NCBI RefSeq assembly: GCF_000772105.1 | Contig: NZ_CP009354.1 | Coordinates: forward strand, 1,612,001-1,676,000 | Reading direction: 5' to 3' | DNA length: 64,000 nt | Source of the DNA: Vibrio tubiashii ATCC 19109 | GTDB taxonomy: Bacteria; Pseudomonadota; Gammaproteobacteria; Enterobacterales; Vibrionaceae | In this document: piece after piece, positions 1 through 9,288 of the stretch | How positions within the stretch are numbered: position 1 is the stretch's first letter | Layout of the letters: each line of letters opens with the position of its first letter | The notes under the pieces: generated by a model | What the model saw: only the letters and a program-made list of their open reading frames with translations | The model's database searches: none | Told to the model about the DNA's origin: nothing | Position numbers and translations under genes: made by a program

Positions 1-1
1 A

Positions 2-1627
2 GAGTTTTCTTCGGATCTTGGTTCTCGCGCCGTAAATCGTATCAACAATGTTCGTATTATTCGTGGTCCACAGTTTGCGGAAGATGCGAGCCCAATGTCT
101 CACCCGATTCGTCCTGAGCAAGTTATTGAAATGAATAACTTCTACACATTAACTGTGTATGAAAAAGGCAGTGAAGTGATTCGAATGATGCATACTTTAC
201 TTGGCGAAGAAGGCTTCCAAAAAGGCATGAAGCTTTACTTTGAGCGTCATGATGGAACTGCAGCGACTTGTGAAGATTTTGTCTCGGCAATGGAAGACGC
301 ATCAGGTGTGGATCTGAAGCAATTCCGCTTGTGGTACAGCCAGTCTGGTACACCGACTGTAAAAGTCAGTAGTGAATATGATCAAGTAGCGAAAACTTAC
401 ACACTCACTGTAGATCAGGCTACTGAACCGACCCAAGACCAAACTGAGAAACAAGCACTCCATATTCCGTTTGACGTTGAGCTCTATGCACAAAATGGTG
501 ATGTGATTGAGTTACGCCGTAACAGTGAGCTGGTCAACAATGTGCTTAATGTCACTGAACTTAAGCAGACGTTTATCTTCGAGCAAGTGAACGAGCGCCC
601 AGTTCCTTCACTGCTGCGTGAGTTCTCTGCTCCGGTGAAATTAGAGTACGACTACAGCGATGAAGAGTTGATCTTCCTAATGGTGAAAGCACGCAACGAA
701 TTTGCTCGTTGGGATGCTGGTCAAATGCTGTTAGCGAAATACATCCGTAGCAACGTAGAGAAAGTTCAGGCGGGTAATGACGTAGAGCTGGCTGCTGAAG
801 TGATTGACGCATTCCGCGGTGTACTACTTTCAAGCGAGTTAGAGCCTGCATTTATTGCTGAAATGATGTCTCTGCCAAGTCACAACGAAGTGAGTGGTTG
901 GTATAAACAAGTTGATGTTGATGCGGTAGCGAAAGTACTTAAGGCAATCAAAGTCACCTTGGCGACGGAGCTTGAAGACGAGTTAAGCGCTATCTACCAC
1001 AGCCTTAAGCAGCAAGACTACACTATTGAACATGCCGCTATCGGTAAACGTTCTCTGCGTAATACGGCATTGGGTTATCTTGCCTACACTGAACAAGGCA
1101 ATACCTTGGCTAAAGCTCAGTATGCTGATGCGAACAACATGACAGATACCATTGCGGCAATGAGCGCAGCAAACAGTGCTCAGCTTGAATGTCGTGAGGC
1201 ATTGATGTCTGATTACAGTGACAAGTGGAAGCATGACGGACTTGTAATGGACAAGTGGTTTGCTCTGCAAGGGACAAATCCTGCTGAAAATGTACTAGAA
1301 GTGATCAAGCAAACAATGAATCATGAAGCGTTTAGCTTGAAAAACCCGAACCGTACTCGTAGCTTAGTGGGCTCGTTCCTCAATATGAACCCAGTACGTT
1401 TCCACGCAAAATCTGGTGAAGGCTACAAGTTTGCAGGGGAGATCTTACGCGAATTAAATAGCAGCAACCCACAGGTGGCGTCACGCTTAATTGACCCATT
1501 GTTGAAATTCCGTAAATATGATGATGAGCGTCAGGCTCTCATCAAAGCGGAACTTGAAACATTGAAAGCGATGGACAACCTAGCGAAAGATTTGTTTGAG
1601 AAAGTGACGAAAGCGTTGGAGTCTTAA
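2..1627 (+). CDS. pepN: Aminopeptidase N, C-terminal part (gene cut by window start)
   Basis: Zinc metallopeptidase of the M1 family that removes N-terminal residues from peptides in the cytoplasm. The frame is open from base 2, so about 541 C-terminal residues are present; the HEXXH zinc site must lie upstream of the window. The segment VYEKGSEVIRMMHTLLG holds the tyrosine known to stabilise the transition state in E. coli PepN, followed by the long helical C-terminal domain. E. coli PepN has about 870 residues, so roughly 330 are missing. A strong hairpin follows the stop codon. An internal ATG at 95 is not a real start because the homology continues upstream of it. Confidence 0.95.
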   Translation, partial: EFSSDLGSRAVNRINNVRIIRGPQFAEDASPMSHPIRPEQVIEMNNFYTLTVYEKGSEVIRMMHTLLGEEGFQKGMKLYFERHDGTAATCEDFVSAMEDASGVDLKQFRLWYSQSGTPTVKVSSEYDQVAKTYTLTVDQATEPTQDQTEKQALHIPFDVELYAQNGDVIELRRNSELVNNVLNVTELKQTFIFEQVNERPVPSLLREFSAPVKLEYDYSDEELIFLMVKARNEFARWDAGQMLLAKYIRSNVEKVQAGNDVELAAEVIDAFRGVLLSSELEPAFIAEMMSLPSHNEVSGWYKQVDVDAVAKVLKAIKVTLATELEDELSAIYHSLKQQDYTIEHAAIGKRSLRNTALGYLAYTEQGNTLAKAQYADANNMTDTIAAMSAANSAQLECREALMSDYSDKWKHDGLVMDKWFALQGTNPAENVLEVIKQTMNHEAFSLKNPNRTRSLVGSFLNMNPVRFHAKSGEGYKFAGEILRELNSSNPQVASRLIDPLLKFRKYDDERQALIKAELETLKAMDNLAKDLFEKVTKALES

Positions 1628-1641
1628 TCAATTTGTCTAAA

Positions 1642-1667
1642 ACAGTAGCACTTTAAAGTGCTACTGT
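1642..1667 (+). terminator. Hairpin terminator after pepN
   Basis: A perfect palindrome, each arm ACAGTAGCACTTT or its complement, 15 bases after the pepN stop. It is followed only by a weak T-rich stretch (TTATTTAT). Confidence 0.7.
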
Positions 1668-1723
1668 TTATTTATACAGGTGCTTTGTTTTATCAGAAAA
1701 ATCGTTACTTTTTTGACCAAACC

Positions 1724-1942
1724 ATGAATCAATATCACTTTACACTTAACATCTCTTATCAAACTTTTTTAGCTCACTACAATGGGGCAGCAAGCAACGT
1801 TTTAGTGGTTACAGACAAAGGCTTACGCCTGCAATTGCCTGCATCGCGTTTCAGACCATTTCTTAGTCAAATAGGGCTAAAAGGGCGTTTCAGATTAACA
1901 ACTGACCAAAATAATAAGTTTCTAAAGTTAGAACTTCTGTGA
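1724..1942 (+). CDS. DUF2835 family protein
   Basis: Small basic protein of 72 residues beginning MNQYHFTLNIS. Its pattern (N-terminal beta segment, then a GLRLQLPASRFRPF segment and a terminal beta strand) fits the DUF2835 family found beside pepN in many gamma-proteobacteria. I chose the ATG at 1724 because a longer reading from 1658 would begin inside the pepN terminator. Function unknown. Family assignment is from memory of the pattern and position. Confidence 0.7.
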   Translation: MNQYHFTLNISYQTFLAHYNGAASNVLVVTDKGLRLQLPASRFRPFLSQIGLKGRFRLTTDQNNKFLKLELL

Positions 1943-2129
1943 GCAACTGATTTTATAGAAGTTTAAATAGAACCTTAGTCACATTCTCAAACATTTCACC
2001 TCTTACCACTCCCAAAAGAATTAACTATTTATCAATAAAGCTTTTACAATAAAGCGGCATTACCCGTGTTAAGCACTATGCTTACAACAACCCCCAAAAA
2101 ACATACAATTCTAATTGTGGAGTGTGATT

Positions 2130-5100
2130 ATGACCGCGCGTGAAACATTGATGCCGGTTCTGCTTGAAAAAGTGTATAAGCTTATTCAAGACAAACTCGA
2201 GCTTGCTCATCAACCCCTAGTCACCCAACTAGCTCAACATTTATTTAGCAACATTTCTCAAGACGATTTAGTCGAACGTAACGAATCCGATCTTTACGGT
2301 GCCGTTGTGTCGCTATGGCATCATATTAATGAGAAAAAAGCTGACGAAATTTCTGTTCGAGTATTTAATCCAACCGTGAGCCGCCAAGGCTGGCAATCTA
2401 CCCACACAATCGTAGAGATTGTTGTGCCCGATGGTCCATTCTTAGTTGACTCAACAAAAATGGCATTGAGCCGTTTGGATCTTTCATCACACTTGATGCT
2501 GCATGGGCCAACACAGATTGCCCGTTCCGCAAAAGGCGAGATCACAGCGATTAACCAAGGAGACGGTGCACTTCAGTCTCTATTCCATATTGAGGTTGAC
2601 CGCTTAAGCTCCAAAGAAGAAATGGCTTCACTGAAAGCTGAACTATTAAGCATTCTGAATGACACCGGATTAGTTGTTCAAGACTGGTTACTGATGGTTG
2701 AAAAACTTGAAGAGGTAACTGCTCAGGTAGAGTCACAACAAGGAGAGGTGGAGATCCAACGTGATCGTTACGATGAGTCGATCCAATTCCTTCGTTGGTT
2801 GGGGAATCACAACTTCACGTTTATGGGGTATAAAGAGTACGATCTTGTTTCAGTTGATGGCGATACCGAACTTCGCCCAACCGCTGATAAAGGTCTAGGG
2901 CTATTTGCGAATCGCGAGCGCGTGCGCACTGTTAAGCTATCGGATTTCCCTGACTCTGCACGTTTAGAAGCGAAAAAGCCATTTCTTCTTATCGTGACGA
3001 AAGGCAACCGCGCATCTCGTATTCACCGTCCTGCTTACACTGACTATATCGGTATCAAGAAATTTGATAAGAACGGTAAAGTGATTGGTGAGCATCGCTT
3101 CACTGGTCTATACACTTCAGCGGTATACAACCAGAGTGTTGAAGGCATTCCACTGATTCGTGAGAAAGTGGAACGTATCCTCGAAGCAAGTGGTTACCGA
3201 GAAGGTTCATACTCTTACAAAGCACTTCACAATATTCTAGAAAACTACCCACGCGACGAACTTCTTCAAGCGAAAGAAGAGGAACTACTAGAAGTCGGTA
3301 TGGGTGTTGTACAGATGCAAGATCGAGATCTACTGCGTCTGTTCGTTCGCAAAGACCCGTTTGGTCGTTTCTTTAGCTGCATGGTTTATGTGACTAAAGA
3401 TCGTTACAACACAGAACTGCGTCGACAAACACAACGAATTCTTCAGCAGTATTTCGGCTGTAAACAAGAAGTGGAATTTACCACTTACTTCTCTGAGAGC
3501 CCACTAGCTCGAACTCACTATATTGTTCGTGTTGATAACAACAACATGGACGTAGACGTTAAAACGATTGAGCAAAACTTAATGGAAGCATCTTCAACTT
3601 GGGATGATCGTTTATCAGAAGCGATCGTGGCGAACTTTGGTGAAAGTAAAGGTCTGCCACTTTCTAAAGAATACCTACGTGCATTCCCACGTTCGTACAA
3701 AGAAGATGTGATGCCTGGCTCAGCTGTTGCTGATATTGAGCGCTTAGAAAAACTCAGCGATGATAACAAACTGGGTATGCTTTTCTACCGTCCACAAGAG
3801 TTGGGTGCAGATTCAAAATCAGTACGCTTAAAGCTTTATCATCGTGATGAGCCAATCCATCTATCCGATGTGATGCCAATGCTTGAGAACCTTGGCTTAC
3901 GCGTGATTGGTGAATCGCCATACGAAGTTCGTAAAGCGAATGGTCAGGTCTACTGGATCCTAGATTTCTCAATGCTGCATAAGAGCGAGAAAACCGTCGA
4001 TCTTCGTGAAGCGCGTGATCGTTTCCAACAGGCATTTGCTGCAATTTGGGCTGGCGAACTTGAAAGCGATGGCTTTAACCGTTTGGTCCTAGGTGCGTCA
4101 CTAACGGGTCGTGAGATTTCGATTCTTCGTGCTTATGCTCGTTATATGCGTCAAGTTGGCTTCCCATTCAGTCAACAATATATCGAAGATACGCTGAACC
4201 ATTACCCAGATCTAGCGAAAGGGCTGGTGGAGCTGTTTGGTAAGCGTTTCGAACCTAAATTCAAAGGCAGCCAAAAAGGTCAAAACGATCTTATCGCTAA
4301 GATTACTGAGCAGTTGGATCATGTTGAAAGCTTGGATGATGATCGTATTCTTCGTCGTTACATGGAGATGATCACTGCTACACTTCGTACTAACTACTAT
4401 CAGTTAAATGAAGACAAGCAGCCTAAGCCTTGGCTATCACTTAAGATGAAACCAAGTGATATTCCAGAAATTCCTCAGCCAGTACCTGCGTTTGAGATCT
4501 TTGTTTATGCACCAGATATTGAAGGTGTTCATTTGCGTGGTGGTAAAGTGGCGCGTGGTGGTCTACGTTGGTCAGATCGTCAAGAGGATTTCCGTACCGA
4601 AATTCTTGGCCTAGTGAAAGCGCAGCAAGTTAAGAACACGGTGATCGTTCCTGTTGGTGCAAAAGGTGGTTTCGTCTGTAAACGTCAGCCTATGCTAAGT
4701 GGCCGTGATGAAATCTTCGCTGAAGGTCAACGCTGTTACAAACGCTTTATCCGCGCACTACTTGATGTGTCAGACAACATTATCGAAGGCGAAGTGGCTC
4801 ATCCTAAGAGTGTAGTTCGTCATGATGAAGATGATCCATATTTGGTTGTTGCGGCTGATAAGGGTACAGCGACGTTCTCAGATCTTGCGAACTCTGTATC
4901 AGAGGAATACAACTTCTGGTTAGGTGATGCATTTGCTTCAGGTGGTTCAAACGGTTATGACCACAAAGCAATGGGTATCACAGCGAAAGGTGGTTGGGAA
5001 TCGGTTAAGCGTCATTTCCGTGAAATGGGAATTAACTGTCAGACTACAGATTTCACTGCTATTGGTGTTGGTGATATGGCTGGTGACGTATTTGGTAACG

Positions 5101-6971
5101 GTATGTTGCTATCTAAGCACATCCGCCTACAAGCTGCGTTTAACCATATGCATATCTTTATTGACCCGAACCCAGAATCAGCACCAAGTTGGGAAGAGCG
5201 TAACCGCTTATTCAATCTTCCACGTTCTAGCTGGGAAGACTACGACGCTAAGCTAATTTCCAAAGGTGGCGGTATTTTCTCTCGCCGTGCTAAGTCGATT
5301 TCTCTATCGCCAGAAATCCAAAAAATGCTGCGTACCAAGAAATCTTCAGTTGCCCCTAATGATCTGATTAAGATGATCCTATCTATGGAAGTTGATCTTC
5401 TATGGAATGGTGGTATCGGTACTTACGTTAAGGCTTCGAGTGAGACGCACACTGATGTTGGCGACCGTGCCAATGATGTATTGCGTATTGATGGTCGAGA
5501 TCTGAAAGCGAAAGTTGTCGGTGAGGGCGGTAACTTGGGTATGACTCAGCTTGGTCGTATCGAATATGCACTGACTGGTGGCCGCGTTAATACCGACTTC
5601 GTTGATAACGTAGGTGGCGTTGACTGTTCCGATAATGAGGTCAACATTAAGATCTTCCTTAATGGTCTAGTGACTAATGGTGATCTTACGGTTAAGCAGC
5701 GTAATAAGATCCTTGAGTCGATGGAAGACGAAGTGGGTGAAATTGTTTTAGATGACGCATACTGTCAATCTGAGTCCATCTCAGTGACTGAGCAGCAAGG
5801 TGTGTCATTAGTTAAGGAACAAATTCGCTTCATTCATACTATGGAAAAAGCGGGTCACCTTGATCGTGCACTAGAGTACATTCCAGATGACGAAACCTTA
5901 CTTGAGCGTGAAAAGCAGGGTATGGCATTGACTCGTCCAGAGCTTTCTGTACTGGTGGCATACGGTAAGATGGTTCTCAAAGAAGAGCTGGTACATGAAG
6001 ACATCGCAAAAGATGAGTTCCACGCCCAGCAACTTGTGAGTTACTTCCCGACTGAGTTACGCCGTAACTACTCTTCGCAAATGGATAATCATCCACTACG
6101 TGCTGAAATTATTGCAACAGCGCTTGCGAATCAAATGGTTAACGAAATGGGCTGTAACTTTGTTACTCGTCTACAAGAAGAAACGGGTGCGTGCGTCGTT
6201 GATATTGCAAACGCGTATGTAGCATCTCGTGAAATCTTTGGACTAGGCAAGGTACTAGAAGAAGTACGCTCGCTAGACAATGAAGCCTCAACCGAAGCGC
6301 AATATGACATGATCTTCTACGTGCGTAGAACGTTACGTCGTCTATCACGTTGGTTGTTACGCAATCGTACTGGTCGTCAGTCTGTTAAAGATCTGATTGA
6401 ACTGTACCAAGGTGACGTCGATACAATCAAAACGCATCTCGATGACATGCTTGTTCCTTCAGAAGTGGAAGAGCACAACGAGATGGCGCAAGCTTGGATT
6501 GATCAGGGCATCAAGGAAGAAGTGGCTAGCTATGTCGCTCGCTTGTCTAGTCTATACTCAGTACTGGATATATCTACAGTGTCTCGTGAAAAAGGCAAAA
6601 CTATCGAGCAAACGGCTAAGCTTTACTACAACTTGGGTGACCGCTTATCACTGCACTGGTTCTTGAAGCAAATCAATGGCCAAGCGGTGGATAACAACTG
6701 GCAAGCATTGGCAAGAGCAGCATTCCGTGAAGATCTCGATTGGCAACAGCGTCAGCTAACTGGTCAAGTACTGAGCTGTGGTTGTTCGCCAGAAGATCTC
6801 GATGTGATGAAAGCACTGGATGATTGGATCGAAACCAATGAGACATCTTTACACCGTTGGGAAAATATTCTCAATGAATTCAAGGTGGGTTCAGTGCATG
6901 AATTTGCGAAATTCTCTGTTGCATTACGCGAACTTATGCTGCTTAACCTTAATTGCAGTGCGAATGAGTAA
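2130..6971 (+). CDS. gdhB: NAD-specific glutamate dehydrogenase, large (GDH-180) type
   Basis: Oxidative deamination of glutamate to 2-oxoglutarate with NAD in the cytoplasm. The protein has about 1613 residues, typical of the large GDH class and far longer than the 450-residue type. An N-terminal regulatory region with ACT-like segments precedes the catalytic core, which carries VPVGAKGGFVCK (substrate-binding lysine) and the dinucleotide-binding segment GVGDMAGDVFGNGM. A long C-terminal helical region follows. The ATG at 2130 has GGAG upstream (GTGGAGTG); a TTG five codons earlier is less likely. It is a single-gene unit closed by a strong terminator. Confidence 0.92.
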   Translation: MTARETLMPVLLEKVYKLIQDKLELAHQPLVTQLAQHLFSNISQDDLVERNESDLYGAVVSLWHHINEKKADEISVRVFNPTVSRQGWQSTHTIVEIVVPDGPFLVDSTKMALSRLDLSSHLMLHGPTQIARSAKGEITAINQGDGALQSLFHIEVDRLSSKEEMASLKAELLSILNDTGLVVQDWLLMVEKLEEVTAQVESQQGEVEIQRDRYDESIQFLRWLGNHNFTFMGYKEYDLVSVDGDTELRPTADKGLGLFANRERVRTVKLSDFPDSARLEAKKPFLLIVTKGNRASRIHRPAYTDYIGIKKFDKNGKVIGEHRFTGLYTSAVYNQSVEGIPLIREKVERILEASGYREGSYSYKALHNILENYPRDELLQAKEEELLEVGMGVVQMQDRDLLRLFVRKDPFGRFFSCMVYVTKDRYNTELRRQTQRILQQYFGCKQEVEFTTYFSESPLARTHYIVRVDNNNMDVDVKTIEQNLMEASSTWDDRLSEAIVANFGESKGLPLSKEYLRAFPRSYKEDVMPGSAVADIERLEKLSDDNKLGMLFYRPQELGADSKSVRLKLYHRDEPIHLSDVMPMLENLGLRVIGESPYEVRKANGQVYWILDFSMLHKSEKTVDLREARDRFQQAFAAIWAGELESDGFNRLVLGASLTGREISILRAYARYMRQVGFPFSQQYIEDTLNHYPDLAKGLVELFGKRFEPKFKGSQKGQNDLIAKITEQLDHVESLDDDRILRRYMEMITATLRTNYYQLNEDKQPKPWLSLKMKPSDIPEIPQPVPAFEIFVYAPDIEGVHLRGGKVARGGLRWSDRQEDFRTEILGLVKAQQVKNTVIVPVGAKGGFVCKRQPMLSGRDEIFAEGQRCYKRFIRALLDVSDNIIEGEVAHPKSVVRHDEDDPYLVVAADKGTATFSDLANSVSEEYNFWLGDAFASGGSNGYDHKAMGITAKGGWESVKRHFREMGINCQTTDFTAIGVGDMAGDVFGNGMLLSKHIRLQAAFNHMHIFIDPNPESAPSWEERNRLFNLPRSSWEDYDAKLISKGGGIFSRRAKSISLSPEIQKMLRTKKSSVAPNDLIKMILSMEVDLLWNGGIGTYVKASSETHTDVGDRANDVLRIDGRDLKAKVVGEGGNLGMTQLGRIEYALTGGRVNTDFVDNVGGVDCSDNEVNIKIFLNGLVTNGDLTVKQRNKILESMEDEVGEIVLDDAYCQSESISVTEQQGVSLVKEQIRFIHTMEKAGHLDRALEYIPDDETLLEREKQGMALTRPELSVLVAYGKMVLKEELVHEDIAKDEFHAQQLVSYFPTELRRNYSSQMDNHPLRAEIIATALANQMVNEMGCNFVTRLQEETGACVVDIANAYVASREIFGLGKVLEEVRSLDNEASTEAQYDMIFYVRRTLRRLSRWLLRNRTGRQSVKDLIELYQGDVDTIKTHLDDMLVPSEVEEHNEMAQAWIDQGIKEEVASYVARLSSLYSVLDISTVSREKGKTIEQTAKLYYNLGDRLSLHWFLKQINGQAVDNNWQALARAAFREDLDWQQRQLTGQVLSCGCSPEDLDVMKALDDWIETNETSLHRWENILNEFKVGSVHEFAKFSVALRELMLLNLNCSANE

Positions 6972-7018
6972 ACGTTTGCCATAATTCGTTGAATTATTCG
7001 GTAAAACATTGAATAATA

Positions 7019-7046
7019 CAGCCCCGTTTATACGGGGCTTTTTTCT
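7019..7046 (+). terminator. Rho-independent terminator after gdhB
   Basis: GCCCCGT and ACGGGGC arms followed by TTTTTTCTTT. It lies between gdhB and pyrD, so pyrD needs its own promoter or readthrough. Confidence 0.85.
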
Positions 7047-7058
7047 TTCGGAGGCACA

Positions 7059-8069
7059 ATGCTTTACCGTCTAGCCAGAACTGGCTTTTTCCAACTCGAT
7101 GCCGAAAAGGCACACGATCTCGCAATCCAAAACTTCAAGCGCTTTACCGGCACACCACTTGATCTTCTTTACCGTCAGCAACTTCCTCATCGTCCAGTCG
7201 AATGTATGGGTTTAACTTTCCGTAACCCAGTTGGCCTCGCGGCTGGTCTGGATAAAAACGGCGAGTGTATTGAAGCATTCGATGCTATGGGCTTTGGTTT
7301 TGTTGAAGTTGGCACAGTGACACCTCGTCCACAAGCAGGAAATGACAAGCCACGTCTATTCCGTCTTGTAGAAGCAGAGGGCATTATCAACCGTATGGGT
7401 TTCAACAACCTAGGTGTTGATAACCTTGTCGAAAATGTCAAGAAAGCCAAATACGACTGCGTGCTTGGTATTAACATTGGCAAGAACAAAGACACTCCAA
7501 TTGAAAAGGGTGCGGAAGATTACTTGATCTGTATGGAAAAGGTATATCAATACGCAGGCTACATCGCGGTTAACATTTCTTCGCCAAATACTCCTGGATT
7601 GCGTTCACTGCAATACGGTGAAGCTTTGGATGAACTGCTGTCAGAGCTAAAAACGAAACAAGCGGAACTGGCTGAAAAGCATGGTAAATATGTTCCTCTT
7701 GCATTGAAGATCGCTCCGGATCTTAGTGATGATGAGATCAAACAGATCTGTGACTCTCTGCTTAAAAACAAGATCGACGCAGTTATTGCAACCAACACAA
7801 CATTGGATCGTTCAATCGTCGAAGGTATGAAGCATGCGAACGAGGCGGGCGGTTTAAGTGGACGTCCTGTTCAAAGCAAAAGTACTGAAGTGGTTCGCTG
7901 TCTACATGAACAGCTTAAAGATGAAATTCCAGTCATTGGAGTAGGTGGCGTTGATTCTTACGTTGCTGCTAAAGAAAAAATGATGGCGGGTGCGCAGTTA
8001 GTACAGGTTTACTCTGGATTTATTTACCACGGCCCAGCACTGGTACGTGATATCGTCAAAAACATCTAA
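7059..8069 (+). CDS. pyrD: Dihydroorotate dehydrogenase (quinone), class 2
   Basis: Membrane-associated flavoprotein that oxidises dihydroorotate to orotate using quinone, the fourth step of pyrimidine synthesis. It has 336 residues. The N-terminal [20 protein letters not shown] is the amphipathic membrane-docking segment of class 2 enzymes. [14 protein letters not shown] contains the catalytic serine, and GVGGVDSY lies in the FMN phosphate region. A GGAGG-like site (CGGAGGC) precedes the ATG. The order pyrD-zapC-rlmKL-uup matches E. coli apart from ycbX. Confidence 0.96.
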   Translation: MLYRLARTGFFQLDAEKAHDLAIQNFKRFTGTPLDLLYRQQLPHRPVECMGLTFRNPVGLAAGLDKNGECIEAFDAMGFGFVEVGTVTPRPQAGNDKPRLFRLVEAEGIINRMGFNNLGVDNLVENVKKAKYDCVLGINIGKNKDTPIEKGAEDYLICMEKVYQYAGYIAVNISSPNTPGLRSLQYGEALDELLSELKTKQAELAEKHGKYVPLALKIAPDLSDDEIKQICDSLLKNKIDAVIATNTTLDRSIVEGMKHANEAGGLSGRPVQSKSTEVVRCLHEQLKDEIPVIGVGGVDSYVAAKEKMMAGAQLVQVYSGFIYHGPALVRDIVKNI

Positions 8070-8095
8070 GTCATACTAAAATAGAAAGCCAATAG

Positions 8096-8112
8096 GTGTG
8101 ACATTGTCACAC
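8096..8112. other. matS site 1 (MatP binding), extended palindrome
   Basis: GTGACATTGTCAC at 8098-8110 matches the matS consensus GTGACRNYGTCAC exactly and sits inside a longer perfect palindrome, GTGTGACATTGTCACAC. It lies in the pyrD-zapC intergenic region, 30 bases after the pyrD stop and about 16.5 kb from dif. Confidence 0.85.
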
Positions 8113-8144
8113 GATAGATTTCTAATTAAAACTGATTGATAACA

Positions 8145-8178
8145 AGAGGAAATGAGTTTTCATTTCCTCTTTTTTTTC
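8145..8178 (+). terminator. Rho-independent terminator after pyrD
   Basis: Ten-base arms AGAGGAAATG and CATTTCCTCT with a six-base loop, followed by eight T residues. Confidence 0.88.
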
Positions 8179-8265
8179 GCCTATTAGCTAATAAAATCCA
8201 ATTATTGCTAGGAAAGGTAATTAAGCGTTTTACCTAACTTCAAATCAAATTTCAGAGATGGAACG

Positions 8266-8811
8266 ATGCTTAAACCCAGTGACAAATGGACTTGGTACTA
8301 TGATGACTCAGAAGGGCACCTTATGCTCGATCTGGGTGATGATATGGTATTTAAGACCAACCTTCCTCGTAAGCTGATTGTCGACTGCGCGATTGGCGTT
8401 AATGAATTCTCAGTAGATGACGCTTCAGCCTATCAAACCTATAAAGAGCAAATCGCTTTACTTGGCCTGAGTGAGCCAAGACAAGCAGAGCTCTCACTGT
8501 ATTGTGTTGCCGCGAAGCGTTTTCATAAACCCGTTCAACCGAAAAGTTGGTTTTTCGACTGTCTGTCGGATGGCCAAATCGCTCCAGAAGAAGGCGACTT
8601 GATACGTCTAACGAACTCCCTGAGTGAAGGCTTCTTTATTGTTTTAGAGGTAGGTGAGTGTGCTAGCCTGTGCGCATCTGTTTCACTAGACGGTTTTGAG
8701 CTCAATGGTTCTAAATCGCTCCAGTTTGGTCAGGCGATTAAAGTGATGCACGATAGGCTGACTGTAGCGAATCATCTATTTCACGCCCAACCAATCGCAT
8801 TGGTGGGCTAA
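8266..8811 (+). CDS. zapC: Cell division protein ZapC
   Basis: Cytoplasmic FtsZ-binding protein that promotes Z-ring bundling. It has 181 residues, matching the family length. The start MLKPSDKWTWYYDD and the segment LMLDLGDDMVFKTNLPRK are typical of ZapC (E. coli YcbW), and its place directly after pyrD and before rlmKL is the conserved one. GAGATGG lies upstream of the ATG. A strong terminator follows. Confidence 0.88.
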   Translation: MLKPSDKWTWYYDDSEGHLMLDLGDDMVFKTNLPRKLIVDCAIGVNEFSVDDASAYQTYKEQIALLGLSEPRQAELSLYCVAAKRFHKPVQPKSWFFDCLSDGQIAPEEGDLIRLTNSLSEGFFIVLEVGECASLCASVSLDGFELNGSKSLQFGQAIKVMHDRLTVANHLFHAQPIALVG

Positions 8812-8842
8812 CCCAAATTATCGTTCCTTTGTTTCATTTCCC

Positions 8843-8868
8843 GCCAGCATAATTGCTGGCTTTTTTTT
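8843..8868 (+). terminator. Rho-independent terminator after zapC
   Basis: GCCAGCA, loop TAAT, TGCTGGC, then eight T residues. Confidence 0.88.
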
Positions 8869-8869
8869 G

Positions 8870-9288
8870 CCCCTAACTCGGCTAAAGAGAGCCCACTAAC
8901 GCTCCTCATCTTTATTCTCATCTGTGAGATACGTTCAAATTATCATCACATAGCACAATTAATTTCCATGTTTTCATAGCCGCTGAATCTAGAAAAGCAG
9001 GGTTTATTCCTCTTTTGTGGCTTTTCTGTAACTTAATTACACGGAAATACACTGTTGGTATAGACCAAAATGATTGTGAATTAGTATTCACTTCGCTTTT
9101 AGAGCCGATTACTTGGTAGAAATGGGTTTTGATGTTTTGCGGGATTTGAAATAGAACAACGAAGTATGAAAGTGTCGATATTTCATTCAATTGAACGACA
9201 AAATGGGGGATTTATCTGATTGAGCTAACGATAACTATTGGAGTCAGGTATAATGCGGGGTCATTTTCTACAGAATTAAAACACCACT
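8870..9288. other. Intergenic region with likely rlmKL promoter
   Basis: About 420 bases without a gene I can support. A TATAAT hexamer at 9249-9254, about 35 bases before the rlmKL ATG, is a good -10 element; no well-spaced -35 is obvious. A minus-strand open frame (8918-9190) lacks a ribosome site and recognisable content. Confidence 0.5.

Noticed and set aside
8918..9190. Minus-strand open frame of 90 codons in the zapC-rlmKL gap
   Set aside because: Begins with TTG, has no ribosome site and no recognisable composition; the region is better explained as promoter DNA.
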